A stretch of DNA of 64,000 bases from Pseudomonadota bacterium (GTDB lineage: Bacteria > Pseudomonadota > Gammaproteobacteria > Steroidobacterales > Steroidobacteraceae): the NCBI GenBank assembly GCA_018241445.1, contig JAFEDT010000003.1, positions 124,001 to 188,000 on the forward strand, in the 5' to 3' direction. The position numbers were made by a program, and so were the translations under genes. The notes below the pieces were generated by a model, which was not told the DNA's origin, did not search any database, and saw only the letters and a list, made by a program, of their open reading frames with translations. This document shows, in pieces, positions 49,132-59,173 of the stretch (position 1 is the first letter of the stretch; every line of letters begins with the position of its first letter).

Positions 49132-50469
49132 ATGCATTCCCTCAGCCGGCGCCTGCTGATCTCGGTGTCGCTGCCGCTGGCGCTGTTCTTCGGCATCATG
49201 ATGCTGGTGATCGACAACGGCTTCAGCGCGCTGTCGGAGCGCTCGCTGCAGGAGTTGCTGGATGCGCAGATGGTGTCGCTGATCGCCGCCGCGGAGCCGC
49301 AGCAGGACGGCAGCTACGCGCCGACGCCGCAGTCGCTGGACTCGCGGCTGGAGACGCCGCGCTCGGGGTTGTATGCGCAGATCCACGGCCCGGTGCGGGT
49401 GTGGCGCTCACCCTCGACCGCCGGCCTCGAGGCGCAGTTTGGCCCGCCGCTGCGGCGCGAGCAGCGCGTGCGCAGCTACGGCAGCTTCGGTCACGACCGT
49501 GTGGCGATCGAGAGCCGCGCCATACAGTTCGCGGACGACCCCAACGGCAACCGCGCCCTGACTTTCAGTATCGCGGTCTCCTTGAGTCCCTACGAGGAGC
49601 AGCAGTGGCGCTTCCGCCAGCAGTTGCTCGGCTGGTTCATCGGCCTGATGCTGATCCTGCTGCTGACCCTGGCGGTGCTGCTGCACTGGGTGCTGGCGCC
49701 GGTGCGGCGGCTGGAGCGCGAGATCGTGGAGGTGGAGGAGGGCGACAGCGTGGCCCTCGGCGGCGGATATCCGCGTGAACTGTCAGGTGTCGCCAGCAAT
49801 CTGAACGCACTGCTGCATGGCGAGCGCGCGCGCGTCGCCCGCTACCGTGACACGCTCGGCAACCTGGCGCACAGCCTGAAGACGCCGCTGGCGGTGATAC
49901 GCGCCAGCCTGCCGCCGATGGACAGCGGCGGCGCGGTGGCGCGCGAAATCGATCGCATGAGTGACATCGTCGACCACCAGCTCAAGCGCGCAGCGGCCTC
50001 GGGCGGCGCGCTGTTGGGGCAGGCGCCGGTTGAAGTGGCGCAGGTGGCATCAGAACTGCGCGCCGCGCTGCTGAAGGTTTATGCGGACAAGGACCTGTCG
50101 ATCGAGTTGGCCGTGGGCAAGGCGCAGTTCATGGGCGACCGCGGGGACCTGACGGAACTGCTCGGCAATCTGCTGGAAAACGCCTGCAAGTGGTGCCGCA
50201 GCACGGTGCGGCTGAGTGCCACGGTAACTGAGGAGGCCGAGCCGCGCGAGCGGCTGAGCCTGCTGGTGGAGGACGACGGCCCGGGAATTTCAACCCAGGA
50301 CCGCGAGCGGGTGCTGCAACGCGGGGTGCGCGCGGACGAGAAGACGCCCGGGCACGGGCTGGGGCTGGCAATGGTGCGCGACACCGTGGATCTGTACGGC
50401 GGCCGATTGAGCATTGACCGCTCGCCCCTCGGCGGCGCGAGGATTTTGCTGTGCTTGCCGGGGCGCTGA
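49132..50469 (+). CDS. PhoQ-like sensor histidine kinase
   Basis: 445 residues. Two membrane helices (about 8-28 and 167-187) enclose a ~135-residue periplasmic sensor. A HAMP-like linker follows, then the phosphorylation site H248 in NLAHSLKTPLAVIRA, the N-box LLGNLLENACKW, and G-boxes EDDGPGIS and GHGLGLAMV. The HSLKTPLAV form is like PhoQ. The start lies 52 bases after the regulator gene. It probably works with the response regulator and PepSY protein encoded just upstream. Confidence 0.88.
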   Translation: MHSLSRRLLISVSLPLALFFGIMMLVIDNGFSALSERSLQELLDAQMVSLIAAAEPQQDGSYAPTPQSLDSRLETPRSGLYAQIHGPVRVWRSPSTAGLEAQFGPPLRREQRVRSYGSFGHDRVAIESRAIQFADDPNGNRALTFSIAVSLSPYEEQQWRFRQQLLGWFIGLMLILLLTLAVLLHWVLAPVRRLEREIVEVEEGDSVALGGGYPRELSGVASNLNALLHGERARVARYRDTLGNLAHSLKTPLAVIRASLPPMDSGGAVAREIDRMSDIVDHQLKRAAASGGALLGQAPVEVAQVASELRAALLKVYADKDLSIELAVGKAQFMGDRGDLTELLGNLLENACKWCRSTVRLSATVTEEAEPRERLSLLVEDDGPGISTQDRERVLQRGVRADEKTPGHGLGLAMVRDTVDLYGGRLSIDRSPLGGARILLCLPGR

Positions 50470-50585
50470 GGATACGGCGTGCCGCCGCCGGCCGGGGGCG
50501 GATGATAGTCAGGTGCCGATGTATTTGTGCTACGGTAGCGCTGCGCCGCGCGACGACAAAACCTGATATCCGCTCGGGAGGCAAT

Positions 50586-51122
50586 ATGAAAACCAGTCTG
50601 GCCGCTGCACTCGCGGCAGGGAGCCTGTTGGTTGGGGTAGGCATCGGGCTCGCTGCGACGGCCAAACCGTCCGCCGTGGAGCTGTGGCGAGGCAAACCGG
50701 CAAAGGAAGCGGGCCTCGCTGCGCTGCAGCAGGCCGAGAGGTTGGCAGGGAATGGCTCCTGGGAGTTGCTGGGCGTCGCGCGCGTTTACTATCTCTCGGG
50801 TGACAAGGCCAGGGGCCAGGCTCTCATCGACCGGGTCCTGGGCGCCAAGCCCGAGGCAGGCGACTGGCAGCGGGCTGGCGAGATCTATGCGGACGCTGGC
50901 GAGACCCAGAAAGCCGAAGAGGACTTTCAGAGGGTACTCAGCGCAGACCCGAAGGCAAAAGATGATACCGGCAGGGCCGAGATCGGTTCGTGGTACATCA
51001 GGACGGGTCAGCGCGAGAAGGGCGAAGAATTGCTTTCTCAGGCGTTGGCGCGAAATCCGGGCGAGGTCTGGCACTATCTGCGCGCCGCTGCGGCCTACCT
51101 GGGTGCGCCGCCGGTCCGATAG
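50586..51122 (+). CDS. Exported tetratricopeptide-repeat protein
   Basis: 178 residues from ATG 50586, which has a good GGGAGG site. Signal peptide at 1-24 (LAAALAAGSLLVGVGIGLAA). The body is helical with TPR-like units (LLGVARVYYLSGDKARGQAL; AGEIYADAGETQKAEEDFQR; IGSWYIRTGQREKGEELL). It is probably periplasmic. Its base composition is visibly less GC-rich than the flanking core genes. The next reading frame is a damaged reductase gene. No function can be assigned. Confidence 0.75.
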   Translation: MKTSLAAALAAGSLLVGVGIGLAATAKPSAVELWRGKPAKEAGLAALQQAERLAGNGSWELLGVARVYYLSGDKARGQALIDRVLGAKPEAGDWQRAGEIYADAGETQKAEEDFQRVLSADPKAKDDTGRAEIGSWYIRTGQREKGEELLSQALARNPGEVWHYLRAAAAYLGAPPVR

Positions 51123-51131
51123 ATAAGCCGC

Positions 51132-51507
51132 ATGCTCCCAAAGGTCACGCTCCCCGGCACCTCCCTGACCGTCAGTCGTCTGTGTCTTGGGACCAACATG
51201 TTTGGTACGGCGCTTGATCAGGCGCAGTCCCACACCATGCTTGATCGATTCGTCGCGCTCGGCGGCAACTTTATCGACACGGCGCGGATGTACGGTGACT
51301 GGGTCCCGGGTGTGCCGGTTGGCGCCCGCGAAGTACTCCACAACCGTGAACCAGGTGGTACTCGCCTACCTGCTTTGCCAGGCCGATCTCACCGTTCCGA
51401 TCATCGGCGCCAGCCGGCCGGAGCAGCTCGATGACAGCGTCAGCGCATTCGCCGTCAAGCTTGCGGCGGATGAACTCGGGCAGCTGCGATCCGGCGGGCG
51501 CTCCTAG
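51132..51507 (+). pseudogene. Aldo/keto reductase remnant with large internal deletion
   Basis: The first ~58 codons from ATG 51132 encode a normal aldo/keto reductase N-terminus (VSRLCLGTNMFGTALDQAQS, then GGNFIDTARMYGDW). The rest of the family (~300 residues) is then missing its middle. From about 51345 a different frame encodes the family's C-terminal end (TTVNQVVLAYLLCQADLTVP, then IIGASRPEQLDDSV and ADELGQL). A deletion of roughly 180 codons with a frame change has therefore removed the barrel core and most of the active site. It cannot be functional. It converges with the ALDH gene. Confidence 0.85.
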
Positions 51508-51528
51508 ATCATAGGCTGCGGCCGGACG

Positions 51529-53066
<1,538 letters not shown>

Positions 53067-53070
<4 letters not shown>

Positions 53071-54239
53071 GAGTTGGCCGCCTGCTGCCGGCGCTGGTGG
53101 CCGGCCTTGCCCGAGACCACGACCTCGCCGGACACATGATTGGTGCCGCCGGGTGCATAGTAGCGTCCGAAGCGGTTGGCCAGGATGTCGGTGAGGCGGA
53201 ACTGCTCCTGCGCCACGAAGCCGCGGTAGCGGCCGGCGTGCTCCAGCACCAGGTCGACCACTGCAGTGATGCCCGCGGCGGTCGTCACCTGGATTGCCGA
53301 CCACAGCCGCCCGGCGATCACCTGCGGGTAGACCTTGTTGACGTAGTTCTCCTCGCGCAGCTGGCCGTCCTGCTTGCCGGTCACGGCGGCGTACACGATC
53401 ACCACGTCCTGCAGGGTCTGGGGCACGGCGTTCTCCAGGATGCGCTTGAGCGTGCCGCGGTCGTGGTTGAGCTTCAGGTCATTCATCAGCAGGCGCATCT
53501 GCTGGCAGTGGCCGGGGTAGCGGATGGTCTTGTAGTTCATCGACTCGATCCTGGTGCCGTGAGTCTCGGCCAGGGAACCCAGGCCGCCGGAGGTGTTGAA
53601 TGCCTCGTACAACGTGCCGTCGATCTCGATTTCCTCCAGTCCTTCCAGCGGCGCCAGTTCCATCAGGCGCCCCTCGTTGATGGCCTGGCAGGGATTTCCG
53701 TATTCGTTGATGAGCCCTTCGGTCGACCAGGTGAGGGAATATTTGAGTACGTTGTTGGGATGCTGGGGCAGGGCGCCCACGCGCAGCTTCACCGCGCGCA
53801 GCTCATCGAAGTGGGTGATCAGTTCCGCGGCGGCGATGCTGATGAATCCCGGGGCGAGCCCGCACTGCGGCACGAAAGCCTGCTGCGCGCCGGTGGCGAT
53901 GGCGCGCACTGCGCGGGTCACCTCGACGTCCTCGGTCAGGTCGAAGTAATGGGTCTGCGCTGCGCGGGCTGCCTCCGCCACGCCGACGTTGCAGTAGAAC
54001 GGCAGGCTGGAGATGACGGCATCGACGGGGTGAGCCTTGAGGTGCTTCGCCAGGGCCTGCCGGTCACCGGCATCCAGGGCGAAGGCGGTGAGATTGCCGC
54101 CGCCGTGCGCACGCACCACCGACTCGGCCGCCGCGCCGTCGACGTCGCCCAGGTGAACAGAATAGCCGCCCGATTCGGCCAGCAGCCCGGAGATCAGTGC
54201 GCCGATCTTGCCGGCGCCGAGAATGAGTACGCGGTGCAT
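53067..54239 (-). CDS. Saccharopine dehydrogenase-family oxidoreductase
   Basis: 390 residues from ATG 54239 (MHRVLILGAGKIGALISGLL, NAD(P)-binding GAGKIG 8-13). The C-terminal domain contains GLAPGFISIAAAELITHFDE, NVLKYSLTWSTEGLINEYGN and a GTRIESMNYKTIRYPGH stretch seen in bacterial saccharopine/lysine dehydrogenase relatives. With the ALDH7-like gene it could turn lysine or saccharopine into aminoadipate semialdehyde and then aminoadipate. Direct lysine 6-dehydrogenase activity is an equal possibility, because no lysine-ketoglutarate reductase gene is present. Carboxynorspermidine synthase is a less likely alternative. Confidence 0.82.
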
Positions 54240-54344
54240 AAGGCCCTCACGAAAAGGGGCGCATTCTGCCCGTGCCGGGCCCGCGGCGCCACCCACCCGC
54301 ACGAGCGGCGTAGGGTGGGGCGTAAACGTGCTAGAATCAATGAC
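54240..54344. promoter_or_regulatory. Divergent control region, lysine catabolism operon / DAHP synthase
   Basis: 105 bases separate the two start codons. A TAGAAT -10-like element (54332-54337) lies only 7 bases before the DAHP synthase ATG, which would make that mRNA leaderless or nearly so. No good -35 stands 16-18 bases before it. For the leftward operon no clear promoter was seen. Confidence 0.35.
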
Positions 54345-55730
54345 ATGCGATCACCCGAAGGCACCTCGTGGCACAGCGCCAGCTGGCAGACCCGGCCGGC
54401 CCAGCAGCAGCCGGTGTACGCCGACCCCCAGGCCCTGGAGAAGGTGGTGGCGCAGATCGCCCGCCTGCCCCCCATCGTCGTGTCGTGGGAGATCGAAGCA
54501 CTGCGGGGGCGGCTTGCCGCCGCACAGCGCGGCGAGGCCTTTGTGCTGCAGGGCGGCGACTGTGCGGAGACCTTCGAGGACTGCGAGTCGGACATCATCA
54601 CCCGCAGGCTGAAGATCCTGCTGCAGATGAGCCTGGTGCTGCTGCACGGACTGAAGAAGCCGGTCATTCGCATCGGACGCATGGCTGGCCAGTACGCCAA
54701 ACCGCGTTCCACCGACACCGAGACCCGCGACGGGGTGACGCTGCCGAGTTATCGCGGTGACCTGGTCAACCGGCCGGAGTTCACCGCCGCGGCGCGCGCC
54801 GCCGATCCGCAGCAATTGCTGCGCGGCTATGAGCGCGCAGCACTGACATTGAACTTCGCCCGCGCCCTGGTGGAGGGCGGCTTCGCCGACCTGCATCACC
54901 CGGAGTACTGGGACCTGGGCTTCGTGCACCAGGCGCCGCTGAAGGATGCCTACCAGCGCATCGTCGACGCCATCGCCGACTCGCTCGATTTCTTCGAGGG
55001 CATGAGCGGCCGGCAGGTGCACGAGGCGACGCTGGTGGATTTCTACGCCAGCCACGAGGGACTGCACCTGCACTACGAGCAGGCGCAGACCCGTTTCATC
55101 CCGCGCCAGAACCGCTGGTACAACCTGTCGACGCATATGCCGTGGATCGGCATGCGTACCGCGGCGCTGGACGGGGCGCACGTGGAGTATTTCCGCGGTA
55201 TCGCCAACCCGATCGCCGTGAAGGTGGGTTCCGCGATGGACGCCGCCTGGCTGCAGGGCCTGGTCACCACGCTCAATCCGCAGAACCAGCCCGGGCGCCT
55301 GACGTTCATCCACCGCTTCGGCGCGCGCGACGTGGCCGAGCACCTGCCGCGGGCCATCGAAGCGGTGCGGCAGACCGGCCAGAGCGTGCTGTGGGTGTGC
55401 GACCCGATGCACGGCAATACCGAGACCACAAGTGGCGGCCTGAAGACTCGCCGCTTCGAGAACATCCTCACTGAACTTGACCTGGCGTTCCGCATCCATG
55501 CCGAGCACGGCTCGCACCTGGGTGGGGTGCACATCGAGCTGACCGGCGACGACGTCACCGAGTGCACCGGCGGCGCCCGCGGTCTGACCGACCGGGATCT
55601 GCAGCGGGCCTACCGCTCCAGCGTCGATCCGCGGCTGAACCACGAGCAGGCCCTGGAGCTCGCAATGCTGGTGGCCCAGCGCAGCCAGGAGCGCCGCGGC
55701 GCACGGCGCGCCGCGCCGGGCAGGGGTTGA
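54345..55730 (+). CDS. Class II 3-deoxy-7-phosphoheptulonate (DAHP) synthase
   Basis: 461 residues from ATG 54345. The class II (plant/AroA-II) type: SWEIEALRGRLAAAQRGEAF, then LQGGDCAETFEDC with metal ligand C73, RIGRMAGQYAKPRS, THMPWIGMRTAAL, and the C-terminal WVCDPMHGNTETTSGG and GGVHIELTGDDVTECTGG blocks. It commits erythrose-4-phosphate and PEP to aromatic amino acids. Class II enzymes in bacteria often serve secondary aromatic pathways as well. No other aromatic gene is adjacent. The frame is open for 1.2 kb upstream, but opposite the saccharopine gene; that part is rejected. Confidence 0.93.
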   Translation: MRSPEGTSWHSASWQTRPAQQQPVYADPQALEKVVAQIARLPPIVVSWEIEALRGRLAAAQRGEAFVLQGGDCAETFEDCESDIITRRLKILLQMSLVLLHGLKKPVIRIGRMAGQYAKPRSTDTETRDGVTLPSYRGDLVNRPEFTAAARAADPQQLLRGYERAALTLNFARALVEGGFADLHHPEYWDLGFVHQAPLKDAYQRIVDAIADSLDFFEGMSGRQVHEATLVDFYASHEGLHLHYEQAQTRFIPRQNRWYNLSTHMPWIGMRTAALDGAHVEYFRGIANPIAVKVGSAMDAAWLQGLVTTLNPQNQPGRLTFIHRFGARDVAEHLPRAIEAVRQTGQSVLWVCDPMHGNTETTSGGLKTRRFENILTELDLAFRIHAEHGSHLGGVHIELTGDDVTECTGGARGLTDRDLQRAYRSSVDPRLNHEQALELAMLVAQRSQERRGARRAAPGRG

Positions 55731-56449
55731 GGCGCAGTAGCGGTGCTGGCGGCACCCGGCTGGCGGTGCCTGGCGCCGATCCCGGTCCACAGTACGATCC
55801 CGACTGCACCCGCTGCGAACGGCTGGCCGGGTTTCTGTCCGCTGTGCGCGCCAGGCATCCTGACTACTGGGCACGACCTGTACCTTCCTTCGGCGATGCG
55901 CAGCCTCGCATCGTGATCGTCGGGCTGGCGCCCGGAATGCACGGCGCCAACCGCACCGGCCGGCCGTTTACCGGCGACTTTGCCGGCATCCTGCTGTACC
56001 AGTCGCTGTTCGATGCGGGGCTCGCCAGCGCGCCGGTCTCGACCAGCGCCGATGATTCCCTCGAACTGCGGCACATCCGCATCATCAACTCGGTGAAGTG
56101 CCTGCCGCCGCAGAACAAGCCGCTGCCGGCGGAGATCCGCGCCTGCAACGGCTACCTGGCTTACGAGCTGGCACGGTTGAGCTCAGCCCGGGTGTTGTTG
56201 GCCCTGGGCCGCATCGCGCACGATGCCGCGCTGCTGGCGCTGGGCCTGCCGCGGGCAGCGGCGCGCTTCGGGCACGGACAAGAGCACGCGCTGCCGGACG
56301 GGCGCGTACTGCTGGATTCATATCATTGCAGCCGCTACAACACCCAGACGCGGCGGCTGACGCCCGCCATGTTCCGCCAGGTACTGGCGCGCGCCTGCGC
56401 ACTGGCGCAACTGCCGCAGCCGCCGGCCCAGCTGCGTGCGGACGCCTGA
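55727..56449 (+). CDS. Family 5 uracil-DNA glycosylase
   Basis: 240 residues from a TTG that overlaps the DAHP synthase stop; GTG 55766 is an alternative start. [4Fe-4S] cysteines begin with C27 and C30 (DPDCTRCERL) and continue with the one in NSVKCLPPQNKP. The catalytic region reads VIVGLAPGMHGANRTGRPFT and the C-terminal motif SYHCSRYNTQTRRLTPAMF. This is the UDGb group, which acts on uracil, hypoxanthine and related deaminated bases. uvrC follows after 2 bases, pairing two DNA repair genes. Confidence 0.87.
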   Translation: MRRSSGAGGTRLAVPGADPGPQYDPDCTRCERLAGFLSAVRARHPDYWARPVPSFGDAQPRIVIVGLAPGMHGANRTGRPFTGDFAGILLYQSLFDAGLASAPVSTSADDSLELRHIRIINSVKCLPPQNKPLPAEIRACNGYLAYELARLSSARVLLALGRIAHDAALLALGLPRAAARFGHGQEHALPDGRVLLDSYHCSRYNTQTRRLTPAMFRQVLARACALAQLPQPPAQLRADA

Positions 56450-56451
56450 GG

Positions 56452-58263
56452 ATGTTCGATGCACGCGAGTACGTAGCCTCCCTGCCGCGCCGGCCGGGGG
56501 TGTACCGGATGTTCGGTGGCGAGCGGGAACTGCTGTACGTCGGCAAGGCCCGCAGCCTCAGGGACCGGGTCGGCAGTTATTTCGCGGCCAGCAATGTCAA
56601 TCCCAGGGTGCAGGCGCTGGTGCAGCAGATCAGTGCCATCGAGGTGACGGTCACCAACTCGGAAACCGAGGCGCTGCTGCTGGAATACAACCTGATCAAG
56701 GAGCACCGGCCGCGCTTCAACATCACGCTGCGCGACGACAAGAGCTTCCCCTTCATCCACCTGGAGGCGGCCCACCCGTTCCCGCGCCTGGCCTTCTACC
56801 GCGGACCACGCCGCGCCGGCGAGCGCTACTTCGGGCCTTTCCCCAACGCGGGCGCGGTGCGCGATACCCTGAATCAGCTGCAGAAGCTGTTCCGCATCCG
56901 CAATTGCCGCGACAGCTTCTTTGCCAACCGCAGCCGGCCCTGCCTGCAGCACCAGATCGGGCGCTGCACCGCCCCGTGTGTCGGCCTGATCACGCGCGAA
57001 GCCTATGCCCAGGACGTGGCGGCGGCCGTGCAGGTGCTGGAGGGACGCAGCGATGAAGTCAGCCTGGAGCTGCAGCGGCGCATGGAGCAGGCCGCGCAGG
57101 CGCTGCAGTTCGAACGCGCCGCGCAGATCCGCGACCAGCTCGCGGCGCTGAACAACCTGCAGGCGCAGCAGATCGTGAGCGCGGGCGATGAGCGCGACGT
57201 CGATGTGTTCGCAGTGGCTGGCGAGGGCGGGGAATATGCCGTCAGCGTGATGATGGTGCGCGGCGGGCGCAACCTCGGCACGCACAGCTTCTTTCCGCGC
57301 ACACCGCTGGCGGAGGCGGACGAGATGCTCGCCTCCTTCGTGATGCAGTACTACGCCGATGGCGAGCCCCCTGCGGAAGTCCTGCTGGGTGCGGACCCGG
57401 CGGACATTGCGGCGCTGGGCGAGGCGCTGGCGCGCCGTGCCGGCCGCGCCGTCAACCTGCGGCATGCGCAGCGCGGCATCGGCGCGCGCTGGGCGGAGCT
57501 GGCGCGTGAGAACGCCGTGCAGGCGCTGCGCATGCGCCAGGCGCAGCGCGCGGGGCTCGAAGAGATGCGCCAGGACCTGGCGCGGCTGCTCGACCTGCCG
57601 CAACCACCCGCGCGCCTGGAATGTTTTGATATCAGCCACACCGCGGGGGAGGGGACAGTCGCGTCCTGCGTGGTGTTCGGTCCGGAGGGCCCGCTGAAGA
57701 AGGAATACCGGCGCTTCAACATCACAGGAGTCGCCCCCGGCGATGACTACGGCGCGCTGCGCCAGGCGCTGCAGCGGCGCTACCGGCACGTTCGTGACGG
57801 GGACGCGGCGGCCCCGGACTTGCTGCTGATCGACGGAGGTGCGGGACAGATTGCCCAGGTGCATGAAGTGCTGCAGGAACTCGGATTCGCCGACCTGGCG
57901 CTGGTCGGCGTAGCCAAGGGGCCCGATCGCAAGCCCGGCCAGGAGCGGCTGTTCGTGTACGGCTCGCCGGTGCCCATCGTTCCGGAGGCCCATGGGCCGG
58001 CATCGCGGCTGATCCAGCGCATCCGCGACGAGGCGCACCGTTTTGCGATCACCGGGCATCGCCGGCGTCGCGCGCGCCGCTACAACGAGTCGGTGCTGGA
58101 GGCGGTGCCGGGGCTCGGTCCCGCCAAGCGCCGGGCGCTGCTGCAACACTTTGGCGGCCTGCAGGGGGTGATGCGCGCCGGCATCGCGGATTTCGTGCAG
58201 GTGAGCGGAATCGGCGCGGCGCTGGCGCGAAGTCTCTATGATCACCTGCACCCGGGTTCCTGA
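56452..58263 (+). CDS. uvrC: Excinuclease ABC subunit C
   Basis: 603 residues from ATG 56452. The N-terminal GIY-YIG nuclease (RPGVYRMF...LLYVGKARSLRDR) makes the 3' cut. A Cys-rich linker (RPCLQHQIGRCTAPC) and the UVR motif (MEQAAQALQFERAAQIRDQL, ~205-230) bind UvrB. The C-terminal RNase H-like nuclease (ECFDISHTAGEGTVAS; LLLIDGGAGQI) makes the 5' cut. Two helix-hairpin-helix motifs end the protein (VPGLGPAKRRALLQHFGG). It is followed by pgsA as in E. coli. Confidence 0.96.
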   Translation: MFDAREYVASLPRRPGVYRMFGGERELLYVGKARSLRDRVGSYFAASNVNPRVQALVQQISAIEVTVTNSETEALLLEYNLIKEHRPRFNITLRDDKSFPFIHLEAAHPFPRLAFYRGPRRAGERYFGPFPNAGAVRDTLNQLQKLFRIRNCRDSFFANRSRPCLQHQIGRCTAPCVGLITREAYAQDVAAAVQVLEGRSDEVSLELQRRMEQAAQALQFERAAQIRDQLAALNNLQAQQIVSAGDERDVDVFAVAGEGGEYAVSVMMVRGGRNLGTHSFFPRTPLAEADEMLASFVMQYYADGEPPAEVLLGADPADIAALGEALARRAGRAVNLRHAQRGIGARWAELARENAVQALRMRQAQRAGLEEMRQDLARLLDLPQPPARLECFDISHTAGEGTVASCVVFGPEGPLKKEYRRFNITGVAPGDDYGALRQALQRRYRHVRDGDAAAPDLLLIDGGAGQIAQVHEVLQELGFADLALVGVAKGPDRKPGQERLFVYGSPVPIVPEAHGPASRLIQRIRDEAHRFAITGHRRRRARRYNESVLEAVPGLGPAKRRALLQHFGGLQGVMRAGIADFVQVSGIGAALARSLYDHLHPGS

Positions 58264-58281
58264 AAGCCCAAGCGAGATGCC

Positions 58282-58854
58282 ATGCCCTGGAGTCTGCCCA
58301 ACACCCTGACATGGACCCGCATAGCCGCGATCCCGCTGATCGTGCTGCTGTTCTACATGCCCTATCCCTGGGCAGACCCTGCGGCGGGCCTGCTGTTCGC
58401 GGCCGCCGGCATCACGGATTCCCTCGACGGCTACCTGGCGCGGCGGCTGGGGCAGATTTCCCGCCTGGGCGCGTTCCTGGATCCCGTGGCGGACAAACTG
58501 ATCGTAGCCGTGGCGCTGGTGCTGCTGGTCAGCAGGGATCCGCGCGCGCTGATCGTGCTGACCGCGGTGGTGATCATCGGGCGCGAAATCACCATCTCGG
58601 CCCTGCGTGAGTGGATGGCCGAGATCGGCGCGCGGCGCAAGGTGGCGGTGTCACAGCTCGGCAAATACAAGACCATCCTGCAGATCACCGGCCTGGCGTT
58701 GATGTTGTATCGCGTGCCCCTGTTCGGCCTGCCGACCTATGGAGCGGGCGTGGTACTGATAGAAGTTGCCGCGGTGGCGACCCTGGTATCGATGGCGGCG
58801 TATCTGCGGGCGGCCTGGCCGGAGCTGCGGCGTAACACGGACTTGCCACCTTGA
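58282..58854 (+). CDS. pgsA: CDP-diacylglycerol-glycerol-3-phosphate 3-phosphatidyltransferase
   Basis: 190 residues. The CDP-alcohol phosphotransferase motif D-x2-D-G-x2-A-R-x8-G-x3-D-x3-D is complete: D46, D49, G50, A53, R54, G63, D67, D71. The N-terminus reads SLPNTLTWTRIAAIPLIVLL. It is a membrane enzyme with about five helices that makes phosphatidylglycerol phosphate. The stop codon lies inside the -35 box of the following tRNA promoter. Confidence 0.95.
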   Translation: MPWSLPNTLTWTRIAAIPLIVLLFYMPYPWADPAAGLLFAAAGITDSLDGYLARRLGQISRLGAFLDPVADKLIVAVALVLLVSRDPRALIVLTAVVIIGREITISALREWMAEIGARRKVAVSQLGKYKTILQITGLALMLYRVPLFGLPTYGAGVVLIEVAAVATLVSMAAYLRAAWPELRRNTDLPP

Positions 58855-58878
58855 CATCGCCCCGTGGAACCCTAGAAT
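58851..58878 (+). promoter_or_regulatory. Strong sigma70 promoter for the tRNA pair
   Basis: TTGACA (58851-58856), a 16-base spacer and TAGAAT (58873-58878) lie 24 bases before tRNA-Gly. The -35 box overlaps the pgsA stop codon. GCGC-rich sequence (CGCCGCGCAC) follows the -10, similar to the discriminator of stringently controlled stable RNA promoters. Confidence 0.8.
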
Positions 58879-58901
58879 CGCCGCGCACGTTCGATACCGG
58901 T

Positions 58902-58977
<76 letters not shown>

Positions 58978-59038
58978 AATTCAATAACTTACCGCGTAGT
59001 TCTCGACGCGAGATCAGGTGAGTCCGAGCGGCGCCGCT

Positions 59039-59109
59039 GGCTAGGTGGCAGAGTGGTCATGCAGCGGCCTGCAAAGCCGTCTACGCCGGTTCGATTCCGA
59101 CCCTAGCCT
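59039..59109 (+). tRNA. tRNA-Cys (GCA), with a T-stem mismatch and no encoded CCA
   Basis: 71 bases without CCA. Acceptor GGCTAGG/CCTAGCC, three-pair D-stem GCA/TGC, anticodon stem GCGGC/GCCGT with loop CTGCAAA (GCA, cysteine), T-arm GCCGG-TTCGATT-CCGAC, discriminator T as expected for Cys. One T-stem pair is C-A; a single G-to-A change would explain it. CCA must be added by enzyme. In E. coli cysT also follows glyW, and leuZ comes next. No tRNA-Leu was found here. Confidence 0.88.
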
Positions 59110-59173
59110 TTCCCGCGCTGCGCGACGTCGGTCTTCAGTTCGAAAGCCGCGCCGACTTCGCTCGCGGCCGAGG

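Noticed and set aside
53097..54344. A 416-codon upstream extension of the DAHP synthase reading frame
   Set aside because: It lies opposite the saccharopine dehydrogenase and ALDH genes and has no family similarity. DAHP synthase starts normally at 54345.
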